A DNA stretch of 64,000 nt. Origin: Candidatus Marinamargulisbacteria bacterium SCGC AAA071-K20 (GTDB lineage Bacteria; Margulisbacteria; Marinamargulisbacteria; GCA-2716485; AAA071-K20). Positions 27,497 through 37,578 of the stretch are shown piece by piece (position 1 is the stretch's first letter; the number at the start of each line of letters is the position of its first letter). The stretch lies in contig QFBU01000001.1 in the NCBI GenBank assembly GCA_003265975.1, forward strand, positions 1 to 64,000. The letters are read 5' to 3'. The position numbers and the translations under genes were made by a program. The notes under the pieces were generated by a model. The model was not told where the DNA came from, did not search any database, and was given only the letters and a program-made list of their open reading frames with translations.

Positions 27497-29818
27497 ATGA
27501 GCAAAAAATTAGTAATTGTTGAGTCTCCTGCTAAAATTAAAACCATTTCTAAATTCTTAGGAAGTGACTATGTACTAGCTGCATCCTTTGGTCACATCAG
27601 AGACCTCCCTGGGAAAAAATTAGGAATAGACGTAGAAAATAACTTTGAACCTGAATACACAATAATGGATGATAAAACAAAAGTTATTAAGGAACTTAAA
27701 TCAAAACTAAAGGATATCGACGAAGTATATCTAGCGACTGACCCTGACAGAGAGGGAGAAGCGATTGCTTGGCATTTGGTTCAAGCACTTAAATTACCTG
27801 AAAAACAAACTAAACGTATTGTATTTAATGAAATTACCAAAACGGCTATTCAAGAAGCAATACAACAACCTAGAGAAATTAATATTGACTTGGTTGACGC
27901 TCAACAAGCCAGACGACTGCTAGACAGAATTGTAGGATTTGAGATCTCTCCAATTTTATGGCGAAAAGTTAAAACTGGCCTTTCTGCAGGTCGAGTTCAG
28001 TCAGTTTCTGTACGGCTAATTGTTGAACGCGAACGAGAAATCATCAAGTTTAAACCTAATAACTTTTTTAAAGTTGTAGCTGAATTTAATAGTAGTGATG
28101 GAAGCACTTTTTCTGCAGACCTTAGTAGTCGATTAGACTCCTATGAAGACGCAAAAGCATTACTCGAGAAATGTATTGATAATGAATTCTCAGTTAAGTC
28201 GATTGAGAAAAAACCAACATCTAAATCACCATCCACACCATTTACAACATCGTCATTACAACAAGAAGCTTCACGAAAATGTGGGTTTTCTGTATCTCAG
28301 ACAATGTCAGTTGCCCAAAAATTATATGAAGCGGGTCTTATTACATATATGAGAACTGACAGCATTAGTTTGTCTAAAGAAGCCCTAAGTACTATTGGGT
28401 CTTATATCAAAAAAGAATATGGTGAAGAATATCACGAACTTAAAACTTACGAGTCAAAAATTAAAGGGGCTCAAGAAGCTCACGAAGCCATTAGACCTAC
28501 TAATGTAGCTCAGCTTTATACAGGTGAAGATCACTACGAAGAAAGACTTTATGAACTTATTCGTAAAAGAAGTATTGCTTGTCAAATGAGTAAAGCAAGA
28601 CTTGATCGTACAGTTATTACTATCAAGTCTAAAACAGATGATATTACGTTTAATGCAAAAGGTGAGGTCATTACCTTCGAAGGATTTCTGAAAGTGTATA
28701 GAGAGTCTGTAGAAGATGATGATGAGCCAAGTGACTCTGATCAAGGATTGTTACCTAAAATGACTGAAGGTGAAGTTCTTGACTATGATAATATTACAGC
28801 TACCGAGCGATTTACTCGCCATTTACCAAGATACAGTGAAGCTAGTTTAGTTAAGAAAATGGAAGAGTTAGGAATTGGACGTCCGTCTACTTATGCCCCT
28901 ACTATTTCAACTATTCAAAAAAGACAATATGTTGAAAAAGGTGAAAAAGATGGCAAGGTTAGAGAGTTCAAAGAACTTGTGCTTGAAAGCAAAACTATTA
29001 CTGAAAATCAAAAAGAAGAAGTAACCGGAAAAGAAAAAGGAAAACTTTGTCCTACAGATATTGGAAGTGTTGTTAACGATTTTCTTGTCGCTAGCTTTAA
29101 AGATATTTTAGACTATCATTTTACTGCCAAAATAGAAAAAGAATTTGATGTTATTGCTGATGGAAAGAAAAAATGGCAAGACATGCTGGCTAGCTTTTAC
29201 TCTGACTTTCAACCTTGTATAGAAATCGCTAAAGAAAGTGATAGACAAGCAGGAGAAAGAAAACTTGGAATAGATCCTGAAACAAAACGCCCTGTGTCTG
29301 TACGTATTGGTAGATATGGGCCTATTGCTCAAATTGGTGAGTCTGACGATGAAGAAAAGCAAAAGTTTGCGAGTCTTCAAAAAAATCAAAACTTAGAAAC
29401 AATTACTCTAGAAGAAACACTTGAGTTGTTTCAATACCCCAAACATATTGGTGAATATGAAGGACATCCAGTTGAAGCCGCTATTGGTCGCTATGGCCCT
29501 TATATTAAACATGACAGCAAATATTTTAATTTAAAAGAACTCTCAGTAGACGAGATAACCCTTGAACAGGCCATAGTCTTAATTGATGAGAAAAGAGAAG
29601 CCGATAAAAATAAGTTTATCAAAGAATTTACGGACCAAGACCCACCTGTACTTATTCAAAATGGACCTTATGGACCTTATATTAAAGTGGCTAAGAAAAA
29701 TGTTAAGATTCCAAAGGACACCGAGCCTAAAGACTTAACTTACGAAGACTGCATCGCACTTTATGAAGAAGCTAAAAAAGCGCCTAAGCGTAAGCCTAAG
29801 AAAAAAGCTAAAAAGTGA
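27497..29818 (+). CDS. topA: DNA topoisomerase I
   Basis: 773-residue type IA enzyme that relaxes negative supercoils. The Toprim domain starts KLVIVESPAKIKTI and has TDPDREGEAIAWHL; QQARRLLDRIVGF and GLITYMRTDS (active-site Tyr near residue 285) follow, then GIGRPSTYAPTI. In place of the Cys4 zinc fingers of E. coli TopA the C-terminus has Topo_C repeats (GRYGPYIKHDSKYFNL, GPYGPYIKVAKKNVKIP) and a Lys-rich tail. The ATG has no Shine-Dalgarno and directly follows a strong promoter. The stop overlaps a GTG start of a 44-residue ORF. Confidence 0.97.
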   Translation: MSKKLVIVESPAKIKTISKFLGSDYVLAASFGHIRDLPGKKLGIDVENNFEPEYTIMDDKTKVIKELKSKLKDIDEVYLATDPDREGEAIAWHLVQALKLPEKQTKRIVFNEITKTAIQEAIQQPREINIDLVDAQQARRLLDRIVGFEISPILWRKVKTGLSAGRVQSVSVRLIVEREREIIKFKPNNFFKVVAEFNSSDGSTFSADLSSRLDSYEDAKALLEKCIDNEFSVKSIEKKPTSKSPSTPFTTSSLQQEASRKCGFSVSQTMSVAQKLYEAGLITYMRTDSISLSKEALSTIGSYIKKEYGEEYHELKTYESKIKGAQEAHEAIRPTNVAQLYTGEDHYEERLYELIRKRSIACQMSKARLDRTVITIKSKTDDITFNAKGEVITFEGFLKVYRESVEDDDEPSDSDQGLLPKMTEGEVLDYDNITATERFTRHLPRYSEASLVKKMEELGIGRPSTYAPTISTIQKRQYVEKGEKDGKVREFKELVLESKTITENQKEEVTGKEKGKLCPTDIGSVVNDFLVASFKDILDYHFTAKIEKEFDVIADGKKKWQDMLASFYSDFQPCIEIAKESDRQAGERKLGIDPETKRPVSVRIGRYGPIAQIGESDDEEKQKFASLQKNQNLETITLEETLELFQYPKHIGEYEGHPVEAAIGRYGPYIKHDSKYFNLKELSVDEITLEQAIVLIDEKREADKNKFIKEFTDQDPPVLIQNGPYGPYIKVAKKNVKIPKDTEPKDLTYEDCIALYEEAKKAPKRKPKKKAKK

Positions 29819-29949
29819 GTCGTCTCAAAAAGGCTCGTCAAAAGATTAACCAATCATTTCAGCGCTTAATCTTGCATAATTGGGGGTTGAAAGCCATTGC
29901 CTTTATCATCACCTCCGCACTAGTCTATTTCGCACATACACGATATTAA
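29815..29949 (+). CDS. 44-residue single-helix protein resembling the YbbR N-terminus
   Basis: GTG 29815 overlaps the topA stop (GTGA) and opens a 44-residue frame ending in TAA 29947-29949. The product is a basic amphipathic start (SRLKKARQKINQSF) followed by HNWGLKAIAFIITSALVYF, one membrane helix. The N-W-x-L-K-x-x-(S/A) pattern at the head of the helix is how YbbR/CdaR proteins begin; YbbR repeats are absent. It may be a truncated ybbR or a genuine small membrane protein. Translational coupling to topA supports expression. Confidence 0.5.
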   Translation: MSRLKKARQKINQSFQRLILHNWGLKAIAFIITSALVYFAHTRY

Positions 29950-29986
29950 GCCACTCAGCTATGCTGCTCCATCCTCTTATTTAGGT

Positions 29987-29992
29987 TATAAT
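29987..29992 (+). promoter_or_regulatory. -10 element of panC
   Basis: A perfect TATAAT ending 8 nt before the panC ATG, the same spacing as for topA and hisS. No good -35 is seen. No Shine-Dalgarno precedes panC. Confidence 0.4.
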
Positions 29993-30000
29993 GTTTTACG

Positions 30001-30846
30001 ATGAAAACAATACACGCTCCTATTCAGCTGCAAGCACTGCTTTCTGAAAAACGATCTACCAATCAAACGATTGGATTTGTTCCTACGATGGGAGCACTTC
30101 ATCAAGGGCACTTGTCGCTTGTAAAACAAAGTTTATCTAACTGCGATATCACAGTAGTAAGTATCTTTGTAAATCCCACTCAATTTGCACCCAACGAAGA
30201 CTTCGATGCCTACCCACGCCCCCAAAAAGAAGATTCAGAAAATTTATCTAAGCTTGGTGTAGATATTTTATTTATGCCTTCTTCAAAAGAGATATACCCT
30301 ACTCCACTGGACAGAACTACTCAGGTGATTGTTCCTATACTGTCTCATTTATACTGTGCAGAGTCTCGGCCAACTATTTTTACAGGAGCGTCTACAGTGT
30401 TATGTCGATTATTAACGATTGTTCAAGCCACTCAAGCTTTTTTTGGTGAAAAAGACTTTCAGCAATATCGCATTATAAAACAAATGACCAAAGACTTATT
30501 TATTCCAACCCAAATAATGTCATGCCAAATAGTAAGAGAAGAAAATGGATTAGCCATGAGTTCTCGTAATCGTTATTTTTCTGACTTAGAAAAAAGCCAA
30601 GCCTCAATTATTTATGAGTCTTTAAATTTAGCAGTAAACAGCTTTAAAGATGGCGAACATACGGCTAGTACACTAGAGACACTTATTAGAGATAAAGTTA
30701 AAGAAATAGACGCTATAAAAGTCGCCTATATCGCCTTTGTTAACCCAGTCACCTTTGAGAAAGTAGAGACTGTCTGCCCAAAAGATCGTATTCTATTTGC
30801 TGGAGACTTTAATACCGTTCGGCTAATAGACAATATGGAGTTTTAA
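30001..30846 (+). CDS. panC: Pantothenate synthetase
   Basis: 281 residues. It ligates pantoate and beta-alanine with ATP, giving pantothenate for CoA. The HIGH-type nucleotidyl transferase signature is FVPTMGALHQGHLSLV (residues ~26-41). FVNPTQFAPNEDFDAYPR, FFGEKDFQQ and LAMSSRNRYF are the other conserved PanC segments. It is followed directly by tsaD with no gap. The start has TATAAT 8 nt upstream and no ribosome binding site. CoaE for the end of the pathway is at 8091-8654. Confidence 0.96.
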   Translation: MKTIHAPIQLQALLSEKRSTNQTIGFVPTMGALHQGHLSLVKQSLSNCDITVVSIFVNPTQFAPNEDFDAYPRPQKEDSENLSKLGVDILFMPSSKEIYPTPLDRTTQVIVPILSHLYCAESRPTIFTGASTVLCRLLTIVQATQAFFGEKDFQQYRIIKQMTKDLFIPTQIMSCQIVREENGLAMSSRNRYFSDLEKSQASIIYESLNLAVNSFKDGEHTASTLETLIRDKVKEIDAIKVAYIAFVNPVTFEKVETVCPKDRILFAGDFNTVRLIDNMEF

Positions 30847-31836
30847 ATGATTATACTAGGAATAGAAAGTTCTTGTGACGAAACAGCCATTGCTTTAGTA
30901 AAAGATGGCCGTGAAATTTTAGCACATACAATTAATTCTCAAACAGAACTACATCAATCGTTTGGAGGAGTGGTCCCTGAACTGGCTTCTCGGCAACATG
31001 TTGAGTCCATTCACCCATTACTTAACCAAACTCTCAGTGAAGCCAATATGATGCTGCAAGATGTTGACGCAATTGCCGTTACTGTAGGCCCTGGTTTAGA
31101 AGGCGCTCTTTTGGTGGGAATTAGTACCGCAAAGACATTGGCTTATCTTTTAGACATTCCCTTGATACCAGTAAACCATTTACATGGGCATATTTATGCT
31201 CACTTTTTGACTGATTCGCCTCCCCAATTTCCATTTCTTGCGCTTTTAGCATCCGGTGGACACACTCAACTTGTGCATTGCAAAGACCATTCTCAATTTG
31301 AGTTAATTTCTGAAACAAGAGACGATGCCTGTGGAGAAGCTTTTGACAAAGTTGCACGTCTTTTAGGGCTTGGCTATCCAGGAGGTCCCGCCATAGAGAT
31401 AATTGCAAAACAAGGAAACAAAGAGGCTTATAAATTTCCAAAAGCTATGAAAAACAGTTTAGAATTTAGTTTTTCCGGTTTAAAAACAGCTGTAATGCAA
31501 ACGATACAAAAGAATCCTTCTTTTAATAAAGAAGACGTAGCAGCTAGTTTTCAAGACTGTGTCATTTCAACTTTATTAGAAAAATCATTATCTGCACTTA
31601 AAGAACTTAACTGTAAACGACTTGTACTTTGTGGCGGAGTAATGGCAAACCGTACCCTGGTAAATATATTTCAGGAGTCCTCAAAAAAGAAAAAAATAGA
31701 CTGTTATGCTCTTTCTCCAATTTTATGTACCGACAATGCCGCAATGATTGCATCAGCTGCATTTTATTGTAAAAATAATAAAGTGAAAAAAGAAGATCTA
31801 ATAGGTATCAAACCAATGAGTAACTTGGCAGTATGA
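30847..31836 (+). CDS. tsaD: tRNA N6-adenosine threonylcarbamoyltransferase TsaD
   Basis: 329 residues. It transfers threonylcarbamoyl to A37 of ANN-decoding tRNAs, with TsaB and TsaE (not in view). The ASKHA fold starts IESSCDETAIALV; the metal ligands lie in NHLHGHIYAHF, and LLASGGHTQLV, GEAFDKVARLLGLGYPGGP and CGGVMANRTL are typical. The start codon follows the panC stop directly, and the stop overlaps rpoN as ATGA. Length is normal. Confidence 0.96.
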   Translation: MIILGIESSCDETAIALVKDGREILAHTINSQTELHQSFGGVVPELASRQHVESIHPLLNQTLSEANMMLQDVDAIAVTVGPGLEGALLVGISTAKTLAYLLDIPLIPVNHLHGHIYAHFLTDSPPQFPFLALLASGGHTQLVHCKDHSQFELISETRDDACGEAFDKVARLLGLGYPGGPAIEIIAKQGNKEAYKFPKAMKNSLEFSFSGLKTAVMQTIQKNPSFNKEDVAASFQDCVISTLLEKSLSALKELNCKRLVLCGGVMANRTLVNIFQESSKKKKIDCYALSPILCTDNAAMIASAAFYCKNNKVKKEDLIGIKPMSNLAV

Positions 31837-33179
31837 AGTTACAACAGAGATCCACTCTAAAATTAGCCCAAAAACAAAAACAAGTACTGAGTCAAAAAAT
31901 GATTCAAATGATGAAGATTTTTAATAAGTCATATCATGATTTGGTTGAAGATATTAAACATGAAAGTAAAGAAAACGTACTTCTAGAAGTCGAACGGGAC
32001 GACCAACTTCTTTCACAAACATATAATTCAACTCAATCCCAAGGGTCAGAGTCTTCTCCAGATATTTCTGAATATGCGATAGACCAGTCAGGCCAGTCTA
32101 TTCATCAATTTTTATTAAAACAACTAAAGTTTTTGCACTTAGACGAAAAAGAAAAAAAGATTGCAACCTTATTGATAGAGAATATAGACTCAAGAGGTTT
32201 TATTCCTACTTACGACAAGGTTAAAGTTGTAATTTCTAAACAGATAGCTGTTGCTGAGCGAAAAGTTAGAGATGTACTAAAAGTCATTCAAAACTTTGAA
32301 CCTGAGGGAGTTGGAGCTCGGACGTTAAAAGAATGTTTGTTAATTCAAATTGAACAAACTGACCTTGAAAATGAAGAGTTAGAGGCCTTACTTAAAACAG
32401 TTATTTCTAAACATTTAGATGCTTTAGGAGCCGGCCTCTTTGAGAAGATAGCTAAAACAATTGGTATCCCTGTTGAGGGAGTTGAGGCATTAGGCGACTA
32501 TATTAAGGAAAACCTGAACCCAAACCCAGGCGCACCGTTTTCTTCTGATACCCATCATCAATATATCACGCCGTCTTTTGACGTATATATGGAAAACAAT
32601 AAAGTGAGATTAAAAAACTTAGAATATGAACAAGGCATTCGAATATCTCTTTCAACAAAATATTTACAATTATTAGACGATCCAAAAACAGATGCTGAAA
32701 CCAAAGACTTTTTAAAAGAAAAACTGTCTAAAGCACAGGAGTTAATTTCTAATATAGTAAGCAGACGAGAAAATTTAGAAAAACTGGTTACGCTAATTAT
32801 TGAAGTTCAACATTTATTTGTTAAAAAAGGGCCTATTTATTTAGAACCTTTATTACAAAAAAGTATTGCTGAAAAAATTGCTATTTCAAATTCAACAGTA
32901 TCACGTATCTTATCCTCTAAGTTTATCAGAACCCCTTGGGGAGTCTTTGCTCTCAAACAACTTTGTCCTAGAAATCACTTTGGAAGAACCTCAAAACGAT
33001 TGCAATTATTAATTTCTGATGTAATAAAAGAAAACCCTGGCCTGAGTGACCAAAAAATAAGTGTGCTTTTAAAACGAGACTTTTTAATAGCCATTGCCAG
33101 GAGAACCGTCACAAAATATCGTCATCTCGCAGGCTTAGAAGGAAATTTCAAACCAGGTTCAAGTATCTCAATTGCTTAA
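31833..33179 (+). CDS. rpoN: RNA polymerase sigma-54 factor
   Basis: 448 residues. Region I is Gln-rich (LKLAQKQKQVLSQKMIQMM), as needed for activator response. An acidic region II, the core-binding domain (AIDQSGQSIHQFLLKQL), the helix-turn-helix (IAISNSTVSRILSSKF) and the C-terminal RpoN box (ARRTVTKYRH, canonical ARRTVAKYRE) follow. Transcription from its -24/-12 promoters needs AAA+ activators, none of which lies in the window. It is translationally coupled to tsaD (ATGA). I saw no convincing TGGCAC-N5-TTGC promoter in the intergenic regions I checked. Confidence 0.96.
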   Translation: MKLQQRSTLKLAQKQKQVLSQKMIQMMKIFNKSYHDLVEDIKHESKENVLLEVERDDQLLSQTYNSTQSQGSESSPDISEYAIDQSGQSIHQFLLKQLKFLHLDEKEKKIATLLIENIDSRGFIPTYDKVKVVISKQIAVAERKVRDVLKVIQNFEPEGVGARTLKECLLIQIEQTDLENEELEALLKTVISKHLDALGAGLFEKIAKTIGIPVEGVEALGDYIKENLNPNPGAPFSSDTHHQYITPSFDVYMENNKVRLKNLEYEQGIRISLSTKYLQLLDDPKTDAETKDFLKEKLSKAQELISNIVSRRENLEKLVTLIIEVQHLFVKKGPIYLEPLLQKSIAEKIAISNSTVSRILSSKFIRTPWGVFALKQLCPRNHFGRTSKRLQLLISDVIKENPGLSDQKISVLLKRDFLIAIARRTVTKYRHLAGLEGNFKPGSSISIA

Positions 33180-33196
33180 CAATAATTGTAGATTAG

Positions 33197-33410
33197 TCAT
33201 CGACGTAAAAGCATATGGGCAAGTAAATGCTGTATCCACCTCATACCTGTTAGTTGCATTTGATCTTTTAAATTAATGTAATAGGCGGGAGGTGGTTTTG
33301 GTATAAATTCAAACCCTTTTTTCCTTACATGGGCCAAATCCTTGTAGCGTATAGGCTCTTACAGTACCAATACCTTCATGGCTTCGGCCTTCTAAAATTT
33401 TGTAGTTCAT
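33197..33410 (-). pseudogene. Remnant resembling an HPPD-like (VOC) protein
   Basis: A minus-strand frame from ATG 33410 gives about 33 residues (MNYKILEGRSHEGIGTVRAY...) and stops. A second frame overlaps it and encodes YKDLAHVRKKGFEFIPKPPP followed by AYYINLKDQM, ending at TGA 33197-33199. The latter resembles the segment of 4-hydroxyphenylpyruvate dioxygenase where (V/F)-E-F-x-x-x-P-P-x-Y-Y follows a helix. Neither frame is a complete gene. I read it as a decayed, frameshifted fragment; the family call rests on ~30 residues. Confidence 0.35.
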
Positions 33411-33439
33411 GGATACCCCTTAGTAGAAAATGATTTTGT

Positions 33440-34093
33440 TTATGATAAGATCAAATCATTAAGAGTCGTAATTTTTCTGTTTAGTATATCGCCAGCTACA
33501 ACGTATACCTCAGTTCCAAGTTTTTCTATTAACATCGATTCATCTGTTATCTCTTCTTGGTAACGATTGTTATAGGCATCTTTTAACGTATTATATGAAA
33601 ATACTTGAGGTGTTTGAATTCTGTAAACAGCATCTCTATCTAGTGTTTCTACAACTTTTCCATTTTCAATTTTTTTAACAGTGTCTGTTTCTTTTAATCC
33701 TGGAATTACAGCATTTTTGTCTTTAGATTTTTCAAGTAACCTTGAGATTAAATCCTCAGAAACATAGGGCCTTGCACCGTCATGAATCATCACCCTATTA
33801 CACTTAGACAGTGCATTAAACGCAATTTCAACAGACTCTTTTCTTGTAGATCCGCCCTCAATTACTGTTAGTTTAAATGGAATACTCATACTATTTAAGT
33901 GGATTTCTAACTCTTCAATGTTATCTTTTTTCATGGTGATTATAGCTTCAGAAATATATGGAGTAGAAAAAAATGCTTTAAGCGTTTTAATGAGTAAGAC
34001 TTCACCATCAATTTGGTAGAATTGCTTACTCTTATCAGACTCGAAACGAGTACTGTTTCCAGCCGCTGTAATAATGAGTCCAACTGTACTCAT
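33440..34093 (-). CDS. ispD: 2-C-methyl-D-erythritol 4-phosphate cytidylyltransferase
   Basis: 217 residues. It forms CDP-methylerythritol in the MEP isoprenoid pathway, needed for undecaprenyl phosphate. ITAAGNSTRFESDKSKQF carries the nucleotide loop and catalytic Lys (usual form AAGxGxRMxxxxPKQ, here looser). VMIHDGARPYVSEDLI, ETDTVKKIENGKVVETLDR and YRIQTPQVF are the strong family motifs. The start overlaps the trpA stop by 4 nt. No ispF fusion is present. Confidence 0.93.
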   Translation of the reverse strand: MSTVGLIITAAGNSTRFESDKSKQFYQIDGEVLLIKTLKAFFSTPYISEAIITMKKDNIEELEIHLNSMSIPFKLTVIEGGSTRKESVEIAFNALSKCNRVMIHDGARPYVSEDLISRLLEKSKDKNAVIPGLKETDTVKKIENGKVVETLDRDAVYRIQTPQVFSYNTLKDAYNNRYQEEITDESMLIEKLGTEVYVVAGDILNRKITTLNDLILS

Positions 34094-34860
34094 TGAATTA
34101 ATTTTTTTAAATTACTTATTATCTCAGTAGAGATGAGAGATTGTTTTCTACTATCAATAGATTTTACAAAATGACTGCCAATAATTGCGCCATCTGCAAA
34201 TTTTTGTACTTCTTTAACTTGAGCTTTAGAACTAATACCAAACCCAACGGCGACTGGAATGTTTTTAACTTTTTTAATCTTTTTAGTTAAGGACTCGAGA
34301 TGTTTTGATAATTTCTGTCGCTCTCCAGTTATCCCCGTAGAAGAAATTAAATAAACAAACCCGGTACTGTGTTTAACAATTTTTTTGAGGCGTGTTTCAT
34401 TGCATAAGGGAGATACTAAAAATATTAGGGCGATATCGTTTTGCTTAGCCGCTTTAATATAAGGAGCGGCAGATTCTATGGAAAGATCAGGGATAATTAC
34501 ACCGTCTAAACCATGTAACTTAGACTGCTTAAAGAAGGTCTCGATTCCATACTGAAATACTAAATTAACAGCTGTCATAAACACTAAAGGTTTTTCAACT
34601 TTACTCTTTATTTTTTTAACAGAGGCAAGGGCATGATAAATTGAAATATCGCTTTTCTTTAATGCTCTAAAGTGTGAGGCTTGAATCACAGGACCATCGG
34701 CGATAGGGTCAGAAAATGGGAGTCCTAATTCAATAATATCGGCACCGTTTTCAAATGCCTTTAGTACCAATTCTTCTGAAAAACTTATACTTGGATCACC
34801 GAAAGTAAAATAAGCAATGAGTGCTTTTTTCTTAAATGCTTCTTCAATTAACTTAGTCAT
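34090..34860 (-). CDS. trpA: Tryptophan synthase alpha subunit
   Basis: 256 residues, TIM barrel. It cleaves indole-glycerol phosphate to indole and glyceraldehyde-3-phosphate. Catalytic Glu and Asp lie in [58 protein letters not shown] and [13 protein letters not shown] follow in the usual order. It overlaps trpB by 8 nt and ispD by 4 nt. Only trpA and trpB of the pathway are in view. Confidence 0.95.
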   Translation of the reverse strand: MTKLIEEAFKKKALIAYFTFGDPSISFSEELVLKAFENGADIIELGLPFSDPIADGPVIQASHFRALKKSDISIYHALASVKKIKSKVEKPLVFMTAVNLVFQYGIETFFKQSKLHGLDGVIIPDLSIESAAPYIKAAKQNDIALIFLVSPLCNETRLKKIVKHSTGFVYLISSTGITGERQKLSKHLESLTKKIKKVKNIPVAVGFGISSKAQVKEVQKFADGAIIGSHFVKSIDSRKQSLISTEIISNLKKLIQ

Positions 34861-36022
34861 GGGTATAACTCATTAAGGTTTGTAAGTCTTTATCTCCACG
34901 TCCTGAAACATTAAGAACGACTACATCCCCTTTTTTAAAGAGAGATTTCTTTTTCAAAATAGCAATAGCATGGGAGGTCTCTAAAGCTGGAATAATCCCC
35001 TCAGTTCTAGACAACCACTTACAAGCAGCTACAGCCTTACTATCTGTGACGGCCTCAAGTTCAATTCGATTCAAGTCTTTCAAATAACTAAGCTCAGGGC
35101 TTACCCCAGGATAGTCTAATCCTGCAGAAATAGAATGAGCCAAGGTAATTTGTCCGTTCTTGTCTTGGAGTAAATAATTTTTGGAGCCGTGTAAAATACC
35201 TGGACGCCCCTTTAATAAGGACGCAGCATGTTCACCTGAATTCAAGCCTAAACCAGCCGCTTCGACGACAATCAAACGTACTTTTTTGTCTGAAATAAAC
35301 GATTTAAATATTCCCATTGCGTTAGAACCACCTCCAACACAGGCAATAATAGCATTAGGGAGTTTACCTGTTGCTTTTTTAATTTGTTTTTTGACTTCTT
35401 TTCCAATTATGGACTGAAAATCACAAACCATTTTGGGGTAAGGATGTGGGCCTAAAACAGACCCAATAATATAGTGTGTATTTTCAACGGTGGTCATCCA
35501 GTCTCTAATAGCTTCTGTAGTTGCGTCTTTAAGTGTTTTTGATCCAGAACAAACCTTTACAACTTTTGCACCTAATAATTGCATTCTGTAAACGTTTAAG
35601 GCCTGTCTGGACATATCTTCTTCACCCATGTAAACAACGCATTCCATGCCCATAAGTGCACAAACCGTCGCAGTAGCAACGCCATGCTGTCCAGCACCAG
35701 TTTCGGCAATGATTCGCTTCTTTTTCATATGTTTTGCTAGGAGAATTTGGCCTAAGCAATTATTAATTTTATGGGCACCAGTATGGTTCAAATCTTCACG
35801 TTTTAGATAAATAGTGAAACCACATTCTTTAGACAAGTTTTTTGCTAAATATAAGGGTGAGGGCCTGCCAACATAATTTGAAAGCAAGTCGTTTAGCTCT
35901 TTTTGAAAGGATGTTTTTTTGATAAGCGCTTTATACGCTTTTTCTAATTCTTCTAAAGCTGTGAACAAAGTGTCGGGGACATATTGCCCCCCAAAGTCAC
36001 CAAAGAAAGAGTCTCGAGACAT
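34853..36022 (-). CDS. trpB: Tryptophan synthase beta subunit
   Basis: 389 residues. PLP enzyme that joins indole and serine. [10 protein letters not shown] is at the N-terminus. The PLP Lys lies in [13 protein letters not shown]; the phosphate loop is [12 protein letters not shown], and [14 protein letters not shown] and the [11 protein letters not shown]-terminus are typical TrpB1. The start lies only 2 nt after the rpsA stop, so it is probably co-transcribed with rpsA. No trp leader peptide or attenuator is possible in such a gap. Confidence 0.96.
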   Translation of the reverse strand: MSRDSFFGDFGGQYVPDTLFTALEELEKAYKALIKKTSFQKELNDLLSNYVGRPSPLYLAKNLSKECGFTIYLKREDLNHTGAHKINNCLGQILLAKHMKKKRIIAETGAGQHGVATATVCALMGMECVVYMGEEDMSRQALNVYRMQLLGAKVVKVCSGSKTLKDATTEAIRDWMTTVENTHYIIGSVLGPHPYPKMVCDFQSIIGKEVKKQIKKATGKLPNAIIACVGGGSNAMGIFKSFISDKKVRLIVVEAAGLGLNSGEHAASLLKGRPGILHGSKNYLLQDKNGQITLAHSISAGLDYPGVSPELSYLKDLNRIELEAVTDSKAVAACKWLSRTEGIIPALETSHAIAILKKKSLFKKGDVVVLNVSGRGDKDLQTLMSYTHD

Positions 36023-36024
36023 AC

Positions 36025-37497
36025 CTAAGTTTCAGTAGATTTGTTTACAATTTCTTCACTTTTAGTAGCTTCAACTGTAATGTCCGAGGATTCAAGTTCT
36101 TTCACCTCAGCTACTTCTGCAGCTGATTCACTTGAATTTGACTCAGTAGGACGAGTCTCTTCTTTATCAAGATCTTTTAAACTCAACCCAATTTTTTGTT
36201 CTTCAGGAATAAGTTTAATAATTCTAGCCTTTACTCTATCGCCTTCTTTAACAACATCTTCAACTTTTTCAATGTGGGTTTGTGATAGTTCAGAAATATG
36301 AATTAAACCTTCAAGTCTATCTTCAACATTAATAAATGCACCAAAAGGAACAATTCTTGCAATTACGCCGTCAATAATTTGACCTACAAAATATTTCTTT
36401 GAAATTTCAACCCAAGGGTCTGGCTCCAATTGTTTGATACCAAGAGAAATTTTACGTTGATCCTTATCAACACCGAGTACAAATACTCTAACTTTATCAC
36501 CTATATTTACAAACTCTGAAGGGTGATTAACTCTAGACCAGGATAGTTCAGAAATGTGAACCAATCCTTCTACGCCTCCAATATCTACAAATACGCCAAA
36601 GTCTTTAACACTTGTTACTTTTCCTTCACAAATATCACCAATATCTAAGTTCTCTATCAAAGAAGATGTTTCTTCGGTTAACTCTAAATTTCTAGCTAAT
36701 TTGTGTGAGTAAATTACTTTCCGACGTTTTCGGTCAGCTTGTAACACAACTACAGCTAACTCTTGATGAACGTAATTATCTAATTCTGCTTGTTGGTCTT
36801 TCAATACTTGAGAGGCTGGTATAAACCCTCTAATGCCTCTAAAAGAAACAACTAAACCGCCTTGTACTTTTGAGTCAACTTTAACAGATACGGTTTCTTT
36901 ATTTTTTGAAGCATTGATAATTTCATTCCAAGCTTCTTCAATTATTGCTTTTTTCCGTGAAAGAATGGCATAGCCTTCTTTACTTTCAAGTTTTTCTAGA
37001 AAAACAAGGATTTCATCCCCAGCCTTGTACTCTTTATTTTTTTCATCCTGTACTTCAGAATTAGCAAGGTATCCATCAGACTTATAACTGATATCAACTA
37101 AAATGCCGCTTTTTTCTACAGTTCTAATTATTCCATTTATCAAATCGCCTTCTTGAATATCAACGAGTGAGCTCTCTACTTCACGCTCAAACTCTTGTTC
37201 AAAAGACGTCAATGTTTCTTGTGCTTCACTAACAGGTTGGTCTTCATCTTCTTGTATTGGAATAGTTTCTGTTTTAGCTTCTTCAGTGTCGCTAAAATCG
37301 TTATTCTCAGTATTTTCAACGGTTTCTGTTTCTTTCTTTGAAGCGTCTGAAGCTTCAGAGTAAAGAGTCTTTTCAAAGTCAGACATCTGTCCATACTTCG
37401 TTGCCGTTAAATCTTGTTCAGGTTCGTCTTCAGATCGTACAGCTGTATTGAATTCATTATCTTCTTTGAATTCCCCTATTTTAGTTCCTTCTGACAT
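36025..37497 (-). CDS. rpsA: 30S ribosomal protein S1
   Basis: 490 residues. An acidic, Glu/Thr-rich N-terminal extension (~100 residues) precedes four S1 RNA-binding domains, starting at about residues 113, 195, 283 and 367. The last two are the most canonical ([40 protein letters not shown]). An acidic tail follows. Fewer domains than the six of E. coli S1, similar to S1 of several other phyla. GGGAGG lies about 7 nt before the ATG. It probably heads the rpsA-trpB-trpA-ispD transcript. Confidence 0.9.
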   Translation of the reverse strand: MSEGTKIGEFKEDNEFNTAVRSEDEPEQDLTATKYGQMSDFEKTLYSEASDASKKETETVENTENNDFSDTEEAKTETIPIQEDEDQPVSEAQETLTSFEQEFEREVESSLVDIQEGDLINGIIRTVEKSGILVDISYKSDGYLANSEVQDEKNKEYKAGDEILVFLEKLESKEGYAILSRKKAIIEEAWNEIINASKNKETVSVKVDSKVQGGLVVSFRGIRGFIPASQVLKDQQAELDNYVHQELAVVVLQADRKRRKVIYSHKLARNLELTEETSSLIENLDIGDICEGKVTSVKDFGVFVDIGGVEGLVHISELSWSRVNHPSEFVNIGDKVRVFVLGVDKDQRKISLGIKQLEPDPWVEISKKYFVGQIIDGVIARIVPFGAFINVEDRLEGLIHISELSQTHIEKVEDVVKEGDRVKARIIKLIPEEQKIGLSLKDLDKEETRPTESNSSESAAEVAEVKELESSDITVEATKSEEIVNKSTET

Positions 37498-37578
37498 GGT
37501 AAGCCTCCCTTAAAGGTCAAATCTTAAATATATACTCGAAAATTTTACACCATCAAGCGTCAATTGTACATACGTATT

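Noticed and set aside
31833..33179. Search for sigma-54 promoters prompted by rpoN
   Set aside because: No convincing TGGCAC-N5-TTGC match was found in the intergenic gaps I read; the scan was by eye and not exhaustive.
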